Of a stretch of 37,932 nucleotides of DNA, positions 8,612 to 16,278 are shown one piece after another; the first letter of the stretch is position 1; each line of letters begins with the position of its first letter. The position numbers were made by a program, and so were the translations under genes. The notes below the pieces were generated by a model. It was given only the letters and a program-made list of their open reading frames with translations, made no database searches and was not told the origin of the DNA. This stretch comes from Bacteroidales bacterium (lineage in GTDB: Bacteria; Bacteroidota; Bacteroidia; Bacteroidales; F082): positions 1-37,932 of the forward strand of contig JALNZU010000030.1 in the NCBI GenBank assembly GCA_023229245.1. The letters are read 5' to 3'.

Positions 8612-9379
8612 ATGAAAGCATTACTAATAGAAGATGAAAACAGAGCTGCCAAACACCTTAAAAACTTAATTGGTGAGGTTGCAGCCGATATTGAGATTAT
8701 AGCCGTACTCCAAACCATAGAACAAAGTATTAAATGGTTTCGCGAGAACGCTATGCCGGACTTGGTTTTCCTTGATATTCATCTCGCCGATGGATCAGCG
8801 TTCGAGATATTCAAGGAGGTTACCATTGAAGCGCCCATCATTTTCACCACGGCTTACGATGAGTATGCGTTAAAAGCTTTCGGAGTGAACAGCATTGATT
8901 ATCTTTTAAAACCAATCAATAAAGAAGACCTCAGTCGTGCACTTACAAAAATGAGAAAGCTGTTACAGGCAAAAGGGCCAGAACAATATAATTCAACGGT
9001 TTTGCAAAACCTGATAGAAACAATAGAGCGGGAATCGTCATATAAAAAATCACTCCTGGTGTCGTATAAGGATAAACTAATTCCTGTTGCAACCAATGAT
9101 ATTGCCTATTTTCGTACTGAGTTTAAAATTGTTAAGGTTTATACATTAAGCAATGTTAGCTATGTTATTGACGACACCTTAGAAAGCCTGTCGCAGCAAC
9201 TGTCTCCAAATGATTTTTTCAGAATCAACCGGCAATACATTGTATCGCGTAAAGTCGTTAAAGATATAGTCATTTGGTTCTCCGGCCGGTTATTATTAAA
9301 TCTTCACGTCACCACCAAAGAACAAATATTTGTAAGTCGGTCTAATTCTAACGATTTTAAGCATTGGTTATCAGGCTAA
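8612..9379 (+). CDS. LytTR-family response regulator
   Basis: The receiver domain has the acidic pair (EDE near residues 7-9), phospho-acceptor Asp55 (LVFLDIH), the Thr in FTTAYDEYALKAF and the conserved Lys in YLLKPI. The C-terminal half (about 150-255) is a LytTR DNA-binding domain: SLLVSYKDKLIPVATNDIAY, then FFRINRQYIVSRKVV. The gene starts at the base after the kinase stop codon, indicating translational coupling. LytTR proteins bind direct repeats; likely targets are the efflux promoter near 2,900, but no clear repeat pair was seen there. Confidence 0.92.
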   Translation: MKALLIEDENRAAKHLKNLIGEVAADIEIIAVLQTIEQSIKWFRENAMPDLVFLDIHLADGSAFEIFKEVTIEAPIIFTTAYDEYALKAFGVNSIDYLLKPINKEDLSRALTKMRKLLQAKGPEQYNSTVLQNLIETIERESSYKKSLLVSYKDKLIPVATNDIAYFRTEFKIVKVYTLSNVSYVIDDTLESLSQQLSPNDFFRINRQYIVSRKVVKDIVIWFSGRLLLNLHVTTKEQIFVSRSNSNDFKHWLSG

Positions 9380-9439
9380 TGCTAAACAATTAAAATGAAT
9401 TCAATAAAAGCAAAAACAAAACGAAATATGCTTTAGAGA

Positions 9440-9784
9440 ATGGAAACCGTCAACTTTACATTTCAGAAACCGAAAAATACGTTCTTGGCAAGCATCGTTG
9501 ACGATTATTTCTATATAGACACTTTAGTTTCTGAATTGACTTCCAGCCCAGAGTTTATTCTACCTTATCCAATAATTACTTTTGGATATTTCTTTGATCA
9601 TCCGTTTAAAGTAATCAATCAAACATTGAACGAATCTGTCATTGCGAATCTCACTATTTCTATAATGACAACACAAAAAATCATCGTCCAACCGAATACG
9701 GATAAAATTAAAATTTGTGCAGCTCATGTCAAACCCTACGCATTGGCTTATCTCACCAAAACACCAATTCATTCCTTGCCTTGA
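9440..9784 (+). pseudogene. AraC-type regulator, N-terminal half before an in-frame TGA
   Basis: The sequence resembles the N-terminal sensor region (DUF6597-like) of Bacteroidota AraC regulators: an FxxFPxP-like opening region, VKPYALAYLTKTPIHSLP. It stops at TGA (9782-9784), and the same reading frame continues without a shift into the next segment. In relatives this position is usually Trp, so a TGG to TGA change is the simplest reading. It sits 60 bp after the LytTR gene. Either a recent nonsense mutation or, less likely, readthrough. Confidence 0.6.
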
Positions 9785-10147
9785 TTGATGAATCCCGAAG
9801 ATTTATTTGGAGACATTACTCGTAAATTTATTCAACGGTTGAATAAGGCAACCGATACAGAAGCAATGTTTGCCGAAATGGAAAAAATCTTTTTTGATAA
9901 TTTATTGGTTCGTGATTTGTCACTAAGTACTGAAACTGTTAATTTAATTGAAAACAGTGAAGAAAACATTGAGGTCACAAAATTAGCTAAGGAATTAGGA
10001 GTTACCGACCGCACAATAAGAAATCATTTTTACGACCACGTTGGCTGTTTGCCCAAAAAACATATAAAATTCGTAAAATTCAAAAAAATCACTTATCAGT
10101 TGGCACATCTTAAAGATTCTTCACTGGTGTCTATTAAAAAAATGTGA
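9785..10147 (+). pseudogene. AraC-type regulator, C-terminal half, truncated
   Basis: In frame with 9440-9784. First possible ATG is at 9788. It carries the first helix-turn-helix of an AraC domain (EVTKLAKELGVTDRTIRNHF, then GCLPKKHIKFVKFKKITYQL). The protein ends at SLVSIKKM, just where the second helix-turn-helix (normally IAYxxGYxDxxHFxRxF) should follow. Since both motifs are needed for DNA binding, the gene is broken twice: by the internal TGA and by loss of its 3' end. The break point is close to an IS21-type end relic starting near 10,253. Confidence 0.65.
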
Positions 10148-10252
10148 ATCAAATTTGAACTCCAAATGCAGTTGGTAGTCGTTTTCATCATTGGATGTTT
10201 TATCCGTAGGAGTCAGAAGCTATTGAACGGGATCTTTGACCAATAGGGTGGG

Positions 10253-10452
10253 TATTCCGGAGCATAGTCTGCCACTAAATCTAACCAAATGAGGTAAAAA
10301 AAGATGCTCGTTCACCTATAAAAAAGGTAAAAAAACAGTTCCGGCACGCATATTTTCCGGAGTATTGTCGGCCACTATCAAAAGTTAACACTATCATTTA
10401 CAAACTTTTTCGGATCATAGTCGGACACCTATTCCGGTGATACTCGTCCACC
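10253..10452. mobile_element. IS21-type end relic: four copies of a ~22-bp repeat
   Basis: Four related repeats lie at about 10253-10275, 10353-10375, 10406-10428 and 10430-10452, with a consensus near TTTCCGGAGNATAGTCGGCCAC. Several copies of such a ~20-bp repeat at each end are typical of IS21-family elements, where the transposase binds them. No istA or istB reading frame is present, so this is a solo end. The rest of the gap from 10,148 to 10,910 holds no gene that could be supported. Confidence 0.5.
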
Positions 10453-10693
10453 TTGTTATAGATTTTTCACGAAGATACAATTAATATTTTTTTCTCATAC
10501 TGTCACCCTTAATTCAAAGCGGATGGATGTATGAACTACACAGTCAATGCATGCTTTAGAAAGCTCATAACCACCCTTTTATAACTCTAAATCGAATTTG
10601 CACTGTTTTATTGCAAAATCAGCTTTTTCTCAAATTCCTGAATCAGGCTGTCTACATCCATTGTTTCACACTTCATGAGAAAAGCGAAAAAAA

Positions 10694-10824
10694 ACATTCG
10701 TAAACGCAAATTTATTATTTCTTTATTTCATAAGTTACAATACTGTTTTTATGTCTTTTACTGAGTTTCCCCTATTTCCATAAAATTATTTTACGAATGT
10801 TCTATGATTTGAATTTACGAATGT
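10694..10824. promoter_or_regulatory. Three TTACGAATGT repeats upstream of the restriction gene
   Basis: TTACGAATGT occurs at 10791-10800 and 10815-10824 as direct repeats 24 bp apart, and inverted (ACATTCGTAA) at 10694-10703. The second copy ends just before the -7 box at 10826. Such placement fits an operator for the restriction-endonuclease promoter. The binding protein is unknown; the helix-turn-helix of the partner methyltransferase is a candidate. Confidence 0.4.
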
Positions 10825-10825
10825 T

Positions 10826-10833
10826 TATATTTG
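10826..10833 (+). promoter_or_regulatory. -7 box TATATTTG of the restriction endonuclease gene
   Basis: TATATTTG matches TAnnTTTG exactly. It is followed by GTGTCGTAAAAAAGACGTTA; the ACGTTA core there matches the 3' core of the attC-like elements. The same arrangement occurs at 15,199-15,225. The leader to the ATG at 10,911 would be about 70 nt. Confidence 0.5.
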
Positions 10834-10910
10834 TGTCGTAAAAAAGACGTTATGTGCCATACAAAAAGACCTTCAGAAAAAAATAGAGTTATCTTTGAAG
10901 AAAAAATATA

Positions 10911-11798
10911 ATGCTTTCTCTTGATAAAGATCTACAAAAGCTTAAATTAACTTTAGAAGAGTTTTCTGATGTTACGATTAGAGTACTTCAATATCTGCCA
11001 AATGTAATAAGCAAGTCTGAAGTCAAAGAGAACTATACTATTTATTCATCTGAAATTGCTGGAACGACTAAATTTATACGCCCTATTAACAGTATCTTAT
11101 TTATTAAAGAACCTGAAACCTTCTCTGAAAAATTCAAGTTATTAAAAGACACTTTGGAAAAAGTACGAGAGAATAAAAGTGTTTCAATAGAAGAAAAAAA
11201 TAACATAGACAGCGTCGTTTATACAATCCAACAGGCCATCGGTGCGGGTTCTGACCTGTTAGTCAACCCGAATAGTGCAAGGAAACACGTTGGGAACAGA
11301 TTTGAAGAGCTTATAAAGGCAATCTTTTCGAAAATCGGTGTGTCGAACAAAAAATTAATTCTACAGATTCCCTACGAAACAGAAAAAAGGAAAAAGGTCT
11401 ACAAGGTAGAAAATGATTTGATTTTATCTACTTATGAAAAAGTTAAATCTACAGCAACTTCCTTAGACGAAAGAGAAATTGTTGTATCAGTTAAGACTAC
11501 TTCTAAAGATAGGATGGGTAAAATTTTTATTGATAAAATCCTCTTGGAGCGCTTTGTTAACCATCCTCAAAAAGTGATTGGCATTTTTCAAAACGATGTG
11601 CAGCGTAAAGGATCCGACAATATTAGCTACACGCTCGTGTCCGGATTGTTTATGGTTTACACAAAATTCCTCACAAAATTAGAAGGAATATATTATTTAG
11701 ACCCACCTCCTATTGCATTGAAAAAACCTTATTCCGATTACATAAAACGATTTTCAGAACTTATCGTCTTCGACCATAGAAAATTATTAGCCCCTTAA
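10911..11798 (+). CDS. Putative type II restriction endonuclease (PD-(D/E)XK type)
   Basis: It is called from context and a weak fold signature. It converges on, and overlaps by 12 bp, a beta-class DNA methyltransferase. In the sequence, GNRFEELIKAIF (129-140) matches the first helix of PD-(D/E)XK nucleases. This is followed by Asp169 in VENDLIL and the strand EIVVSVKTTSKDR with Lys195, giving E...D...SxK. The first 110 residues are helical and unrecognised. It would cleave unmethylated DNA at the sequence protected by the partner. The recognition site cannot be deduced. Low GC and flanking cassette-like cores suggest horizontal transfer. Confidence 0.65.
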   Translation: MLSLDKDLQKLKLTLEEFSDVTIRVLQYLPNVISKSEVKENYTIYSSEIAGTTKFIRPINSILFIKEPETFSEKFKLLKDTLEKVRENKSVSIEEKNNIDSVVYTIQQAIGAGSDLLVNPNSARKHVGNRFEELIKAIFSKIGVSNKKLILQIPYETEKRKKVYKVENDLILSTYEKVKSTATSLDEREIVVSVKTTSKDRMGKIFIDKILLERFVNHPQKVIGIFQNDVQRKGSDNISYTLVSGLFMVYTKFLTKLEGIYYLDPPPIALKKPYSDYIKRFSELIVFDHRKLLAP

Positions 11799-12863
11799 TT
11801 TTTTTCTCCTATTTTCAGAAGCAATCTCATCTTTTTGACTACGGATTCTTACAATATGTTTGGTATCCGTAACTCTTTCCTTAATTAGGTTACAATATCC
11901 TATTTCCAATTCCGAACCCAACCACCTCCTGCCGAAAGCCTCTGCCACCGCAAAAGTAGTTCCTGAACCTCCGAATGGGTCTAAGACCAAATCATTTTCA
12001 TTACTTGATGATAGTATAAATTTAGTTAATAGTTCAACAGGTTTTTGGGTTGGATGCTTGTATTTTTCCCAGGCATCGTTCGAAATAGTTGGAATTTCCA
12101 ATACATCCTTTGGTTTTGCCCCTAAAGGATTGGGTTCCCATACATTCGTATTCTTTTTCCCGTTGCTATATTGTGATGTTTCAGCTTGTGTCCTCTTTGG
12201 GTATTTTAAAGTATGAGCATTGTACGGAATGCGAACTTCATCAATATTAAATGTGAATTTCCTAGATTTCCTAAAATGTAAAATACTTTCGTGTGACCTT
12301 CCCCAATCGTTACCAAGATTTGCTTTATTCCTATAAAACCAGACTAACCACTTACACCCCTGAAACAATGGAGAAGCTGCCCATTTTAAATCTGCTAAGA
12401 TTTCAGAAAAGCCGCAGATATACAGTGAACCAGTATTTTTTAAAACTCTATGAGCTTCTCTTATCCATTCCAAGCTCCAGTTTATATATTCTTTTTGACT
12501 TGAAAATGTATCCCATTCAGCCTTTTTGATATTATAAGGTGGATCGGCAAAAATTAAATCTACTGAATTTGGTTCTAATTCTCTTAATAATTTAACGGCG
12601 TCAATATTAAAGAGCTTACCAAGTTCAGTTTCAATAAAAGGCTCAATTTTTATTTGAACTTCTTCTTCGACTTCATCGAAAAGCCCGTAGTCCACTCTCA
12701 TTTCTTGAATAAAATTATTTAATTGTTCTTCCGAATAAACTCTATAATTATTAATAGGATGTCTTAGACTTGGGAACTTTCCAGAATTATCCCATCTTCT
12801 AAGTGTTTCTGCGCTTACATTAAGTATTTCCGCAGCTTTTTTTATATTGATTAGCTTTTCCAT
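11787..12863 (-). CDS. Beta-class DNA methyltransferase with N-terminal MerR-like helix-turn-helix
   Basis: Residues 5-52 form a MerR/excisionase-type DNA-binding domain (NIKKAAEILNVSAETLRRWD, then YRVYSEEQLNNF). The catalytic domain has motif IV DPPYN (107-111) before motif I DPFGGSGTT near 300, the order of beta-class N6-adenine/N4-cytosine enzymes. HPTQKPVELL (motif X) and GSELEIGYC support this. It protects host DNA against the nuclease at 10911. A helix-turn-helix fused to a methyltransferase often means the enzyme also controls transcription of the system; direct repeats TTACACA-n3-TTACACA lie 13-29 bp upstream of its start. The two genes converge and their 3' ends overlap. Confidence 0.88.
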   Translation of the reverse strand: MEKLINIKKAAEILNVSAETLRRWDNSGKFPSLRHPINNYRVYSEEQLNNFIQEMRVDYGLFDEVEEEVQIKIEPFIETELGKLFNIDAVKLLRELEPNSVDLIFADPPYNIKKAEWDTFSSQKEYINWSLEWIREAHRVLKNTGSLYICGFSEILADLKWAASPLFQGCKWLVWFYRNKANLGNDWGRSHESILHFRKSRKFTFNIDEVRIPYNAHTLKYPKRTQAETSQYSNGKKNTNVWEPNPLGAKPKDVLEIPTISNDAWEKYKHPTQKPVELLTKFILSSSNENDLVLDPFGGSGTTFAVAEAFGRRWLGSELEIGYCNLIKERVTDTKHIVRIRSQKDEIASENRRKKLRG

Positions 12864-12875
12864 AGTTATACAACC

Positions 12876-12901
12876 TTACACATCATTACACAACAAAAGT
12901 A
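12876..12901 (-). promoter_or_regulatory. Methyltransferase promoter (TACTTTTG) with two TTACACA direct repeats
   Basis: On the minus strand TACTTTTG (12901-12894) matches TAnnTTTG. Just downstream of it two direct repeats (plus-strand TTACACA at 12876-12882 and 12886-12892) are spaced exactly 10 bp, one helical turn. They lie between the promoter and the ATG at 12863, a typical position for a repressor operator and a good candidate for binding by the methyltransferase's own helix-turn-helix. Confidence 0.45.
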
Positions 12902-12930
12902 AAATAAATTTCTAAAACAACAAAATTATA

Positions 12931-13036
12931 CGGCAACATAACAGCTCGTTTGGCAAAAGCGACAAATAACTGCTTCGATTGATCCCGATAGCTATCGGGA
13001 TCGGTAAAGTCCGCCACAGCGGCAAGCTGGTCAGAC
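12931..13036 (+). repeat. attC-like palindromic element B
   Basis: It starts CGGCAACATAACAGCTCGTT and ends GGTCAGACGTTAACATTC. The interior has the perfect palindrome ATCCCGATAGCTATCGGGAT (12,982-13,001) followed by TCCGCCAC-n2-CGGCAAGCT, a stretch shared with element D at 15,369-15,420. The end arms pair only partly (CAGCT with AGCTG). It lies at the 5' side of the methyltransferase gene, between that gene and the beta-helix gene. Confidence 0.45.
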
Positions 13037-13199
13037 GTTAACATTCACACAAAATATTCAAAAAAACTACCAAAAAAGGATCAATGCTGTATTGGGTGGT
13101 TTTTTGGTTTTATCAAATACAATTTCAAAATAAATCGTGTGTGCGGGATATTGATATTTTCATTAACTTGCAACGACTTCTACCACAAAAAGAAATATC

Positions 13200-14921
13200 A
13201 TGGCACATAAAAATTTACTGTTAACCATTTTGATTCTCACATCAAGCTTTGTTTTGTCACAAAATACGCATTTTGTGGCAACCAATGGTAGTGACACATC
13301 CGGCAACGGAACCATCAATAATCCGTATGCTACCTTGCAACATGCACTTTGGCAGTGTGCTGCAGGCGACACCATTGTCATGCGTGGCGGAAATTATACG
13401 GGTCACGAAATTAGAATAGATTTAGACGATATTACGATACGTTCTTACGAAAACGAGTGGGCCGTCATAACCGCACCTATTGACGACCCAAGTATTAATT
13501 TTTGTATCTGGTATCACAAACCCGAAATAATTGGTGGCAAACTCGAGCGCTTGGAAATTGTCGGAGGATACTATTACGGCATAAAAATGGAAAGCAACTG
13601 GAATTGGGGTTATCCGATTTCTGAACGCCGTGGCGTAAGTAATATCACCATAAAAAACTGTATTATTCACGATACGGGAAGAGATTGTCTTAAACTGACT
13701 CCGGCCTGTAATAATCTGCTGATTGAAAGTTGCGAAATATACAACTCAGGTGTAGGACCTGCCAACGCCGGAAATCCAAATGCTGAAGGGATTGATGCCG
13801 TTAATTGCAACAATCTGACTGTAAAAAATTGCTATATACACGATATTTCCACAACCGGGATCTATTCAAAAGGTGGCTCCGTCAATACTGTGATTGAAGG
13901 AAATTTGGTGATGGAAACAGGTGCTAACGGAATACTTTTGGGTTTCTATACCGACGAGGAATGGTTTGACCCCGAATCAAACCCGATACTCTACGAAAAT
14001 ATTGACGGAATTGCGCGAAACAATATTGTTATCAACACAGATCACGCCGGGATTGGCTTGTATGCCGCCAAAAATCCACGCGTTTACAACAATACGGTGA
14101 TAAATGCAGCAAGAGAAGCGCATGCCGCACTATTCATGAACACAGGTTACATTTGGGTTGAAGCGCTGAACGATATGTATGCACCTCCATGTTCTGATGT
14201 GTTTGTGTTTAACAATATCTTTTCCATTGCAGAATCAACAAACCGTCCCATTGCTCAAATCAGATATTACGAAAATGACATAAACAGCAATATGTTAGGC
14301 GATTGTGAAATTGATTACAATATCTATTATCGTCAAAATGGAGTACAATTCGATGACGGCATCAGCGAATCTTTATTGAATTTTGCTGATTGGAAAACAG
14401 CAACAGGCTTCGATACCAATAGTTTGGACGAAAATCCTGATTTGGACGCCAATTATCATTTAAATTCTTCGAGTCCGGCTGTTGACAATGGCTTTGCAGT
14501 AGAAAGTGCCCTATATGATTACGACGGTTGCACAAGAACTGAACCCTACGACATAGGGGCTGATGAATTTAATTGCGGTAGTATTTTGGTTATTCCGCCA
14601 CCCGAAGGGGTAATTGGTACCGGTGCCGATTTTACCACTACAATAACCGAATTGCGGGCTGATGGAAATTTTTCGGTACATCTTTTTCCAAATCCGAGTC
14701 AGGATTTAATCAATTTTGAACTGTATCTGAGACAAAATGCTGACATACATATTGAAATTCGTGATTTGTCCGGACGTGTTGTAAAAAAAGTATTTTCCGG
14801 AAATTTGAATGGCCTTCAAAATTTTGAGATAAATACCAAAAATTTTGTTTCGGGCATCTATTTTATCAATCTACAGACTGACAATAACTTGAGCGTGTAT
14901 AAATTTATGATTATAAAATAA
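13200..14921 (+). CDS. Secreted right-handed beta-helix protein with T9SS sorting domain
   Basis: A signal peptide (MAHKNLLLTILILTSSFVLS) precedes the DUF1565-type start of bacterial parallel beta-helix proteins: THFVATNGSDTSGNGTINNP, ATLQHALWQCAAGDTIVMRGG. Repeated coils follow (NITIKNCIIHDTG, NLLIESCEIYNSG, NLTVKNCYIHDIS). The fold is shared by polysaccharide lyases and glycoside hydrolases, so action on a polysaccharide is likely, but no catalytic residues could be assigned. The last ~85 residues (FSVHLFPNPSQDLINFELYL to VYKFMIIK) are a T9SS type A sorting domain. It occupies the interval between cassette-like cores at 13,028 and 15,221, with no relation to its neighbours. Confidence 0.85.
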   Translation: MAHKNLLLTILILTSSFVLSQNTHFVATNGSDTSGNGTINNPYATLQHALWQCAAGDTIVMRGGNYTGHEIRIDLDDITIRSYENEWAVITAPIDDPSINFCIWYHKPEIIGGKLERLEIVGGYYYGIKMESNWNWGYPISERRGVSNITIKNCIIHDTGRDCLKLTPACNNLLIESCEIYNSGVGPANAGNPNAEGIDAVNCNNLTVKNCYIHDISTTGIYSKGGSVNTVIEGNLVMETGANGILLGFYTDEEWFDPESNPILYENIDGIARNNIVINTDHAGIGLYAAKNPRVYNNTVINAAREAHAALFMNTGYIWVEALNDMYAPPCSDVFVFNNIFSIAESTNRPIAQIRYYENDINSNMLGDCEIDYNIYYRQNGVQFDDGISESLLNFADWKTATGFDTNSLDENPDLDANYHLNSSSPAVDNGFAVESALYDYDGCTRTEPYDIGADEFNCGSILVIPPPEGVIGTGADFTTTITELRADGNFSVHLFPNPSQDLINFELYLRQNADIHIEIRDLSGRVVKKVFSGNLNGLQNFEINTKNFVSGIYFINLQTDNNLSVYKFMIIK

Positions 14922-15198
14922 ATAATTCACGAAAATTAATAATCTATCGGCAATCTGCACTGACTGAGTTGATTGTGATTGAATTCAACTTCCAATACTG
15001 AAGTACCAGCCTCAGAAAATACCAGAAAGACAGATTTCAATTCGCATTGGAAAAAACATGTTGAATGGCTTTTTCAAAAGGCTTGTCCTTGTAAGCCGCC
15101 TGAAGCAAACACAATTGCCATAGTGGGGCTTGGCGCAATTTGCCTTTCCTCAATTAAATTATCTCACAAATGTTGTAGGTTTTGAATGAATGAATGGT

Positions 15199-15206
15199 TA
15201 TGTTTG
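15199..15206 (+). promoter_or_regulatory. -7 box TATGTTTG followed by a GTTA core
   Basis: TATGTTTG is followed by TGTCGTAGATAAGGCGTTA, nearly the same as the promoter-core junction at 10,826-10,846. Here it is not followed by a gene but by two attC-like elements. The gap 14,922-15,506 contains only this promoter module and elements C and D; the 68-codon reading frame at 14,979-15,185 has no support as a gene. Confidence 0.4.
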
Positions 15207-15218
15207 TGTCGTAGATAA

Positions 15219-15306
15219 GGCGTTAGATGGAAGCCCCTACGGGTTTTCCACAAACAAGCGATTTGCAAAATGCAAATCACTTCGCAAATCACCCGGGACG
15301 TTGAAC
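15219..15306 (+). repeat. attC-like element C
   Basis: It opens with GGCGTTAGATGG and ends with CCCGGGACGTTGAAC. An internal hairpin GATTTGCA/TGCAAATC (15,260-15,278) and the stretch AACAAGCGATTTGCA are shared with element E at 16,130-16,160. The 5' half seems replaced by the promoter-core junction, as if two sites had recombined. GTTGAAC matches the canonical integron core GTTRRRY. Confidence 0.42.
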
Positions 15307-15427
15307 ACTAGGGCGGGCAAAGTGCTTTGATTAAAAATTTTTGGAAATTAAAAGTTCGTTCTTCAATTGATCCCGATAGCTATCGGGATCTGCAAAATCC
15401 GCCACTTCGGCAAGCTTGCCAAAACGT
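15307..15427 (+). repeat. attC-like element D
   Basis: It contains the palindrome ATCCCGATAGCTATCGGGAT (15,370-15,389) and TCCGCCACTTCGGCAAGCTT, the same order as in element B, then ends AAAACGTCATAC, a diverged core. It directly abuts element C, with no gene between, and lies directly upstream of the toxin-antitoxin pair. Confidence 0.42.
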
Positions 15428-15478
15428 CATACTTTATGCATTTTTTTTAGAATACTTATAGCATATACCAAAATGATA

Positions 15479-15486
15479 TATTTTTG
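15479..15486 (+). promoter_or_regulatory. -7 box TATTTTTG of the toxin-antitoxin operon
   Basis: TATTTTTG matches TAnnTTTG and ends 20 bp before the ATG at 15,507. The upstream GTG at 15,486 overlaps this box, which argues against it as a start codon. Confidence 0.4.
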
Positions 15487-15506
15487 TGGTACAAAATACA
15501 ATCGGT

Positions 15507-15737
15507 ATGAAAAATGTATCACTGAAAATTGACGAATCTATCTTCCGAGAGACCGAAAAGATTCTGGCCTTGATTAAAAAGCCAAGAAATCGCTATATCA
15601 ACGAAGCAATCGAGTATTACAACAAGCATCAGAAGAGGATGATTCTTGAGGAAAAGTTCAGGAAAGAATCTGAGCTTGTGAAATCAGATTCACTGTCCAT
15701 ACTTAAAGAATTTGAGCAGCTTGGGTATGCAGACTAA
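15507..15737 (+). CDS. Antitoxin, ribbon-helix-helix type
   Basis: The 76-residue protein begins MKNVSLKIDESIFRETEKIL, then NRYINEAIEYYNKHQKR, the strand-helix-helix of the MetJ/Arc fold used by many antitoxins to bind their own operator. The C-terminal third is charged and would wrap the toxin. ATG at 15,507 was chosen because the only other option (GTG at 15,486) lies within the promoter. It overlaps the toxin gene by 11 bp, the standard coupling. It would neutralise the toxin and repress the operon. Confidence 0.82.
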   Translation: MKNVSLKIDESIFRETEKILALIKKPRNRYINEAIEYYNKHQKRMILEEKFRKESELVKSDSLSILKEFEQLGYAD

Positions 15738-16074
15738 ACAATTTGAAATATGGATTGCTGATTTGAATCCTCAAATCGGTACAGAGCCAGGAAAGACGAG
15801 ACCTGTTTTAGTTGTCCAGACAAACCTATTGAATAAAATACCTCATCCATCAACCATTATTTGCCCAATTACGACCAATGTGAACAAGAAATCTGAGTTA
15901 TTGCGGGTATATTTGGAAAAGGGTACTGCTAATGTGCATGAAAATTGCGACATCATGATAGACCAACTTAGGGCGATTGACAATAGTAGATTAATGGAAA
16001 AGCTTGGTGACTTACCAACGCACATAGCTGAAAGGGTGAGTGAGAATATTAAGCTAATACTCGATTTAGAATAA
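15727..16074 (+). CDS. MazF/PemK-family endoribonuclease toxin
   Basis: The sequence shows the PemK-like barrel: EIWIADLNPQIGTEPGKTRP followed by VLVVQTNLLN, the central TIICPITTNV, and CDIMIDQLRAID. These motifs carry the loop and Arg that act in mRNA cleavage. It is 115 aa from ATG 15,727; a TTG at 15,712 is possible but further inside the antitoxin gene. It cuts mRNA and arrests growth when freed from the antitoxin. Attached to cassette-like repeats on both sides, it may help keep the array in the chromosome, as toxin-antitoxin cassettes do in integrons. Confidence 0.88.
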   Translation: MQTKQFEIWIADLNPQIGTEPGKTRPVLVVQTNLLNKIPHPSTIICPITTNVNKKSELLRVYLEKGTANVHENCDIMIDQLRAIDNSRLMEKLGDLPTHIAERVSENIKLILDLE

Positions 16075-16190
16075 TGCACGAAAGCATAACAGCGGGTTGC
16101 AGTGTCCACCAGCCCTGCGGGACTGTCCACCAACAAGCGATTTGCATTTTGCAAATCACTTCGAAAACCGCCCGAGACGTTAGGCAACAG
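16075..16190 (+). repeat. attC-like palindromic element E
   Basis: It starts on the base after the toxin stop codon, with ATGCACGAAAGCATAACAGC, and ends CCCGAGACGTTAGGCAAC. Arms GCGGGTT and AACCGC pair with one bulge; an inner hairpin GATTTGCATTTTGCAAATC lies at about 16,139-16,157. GTTAGGC matches the canonical attC core GTTRRRY; the left core GCATAAC misses RYYYAAC at one base. It is the most integron-like of the six elements. Confidence 0.5.
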
Positions 16191-16278
16191 TGTGAAGAAG
16201 CGTTCTGCAAACCAGCAATGTGATTTTAATACAACAAGAATAAAATATATATTTAAGCAAAAAATTGATTAGAAATAA

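Noticed and set aside
10614..10680. Short minus-strand frame starting MKCETMDVDSLIQEF
   Set aside because: Only 22 codons, no similarity recognised; could be the start of a lost gene but cannot be supported.
14979..15185. 68-codon reading frame after the beta-helix gene
   Set aside because: No start context or recognisable domain; it runs through repeat-like sequence related to the module at 23,035-23,130.
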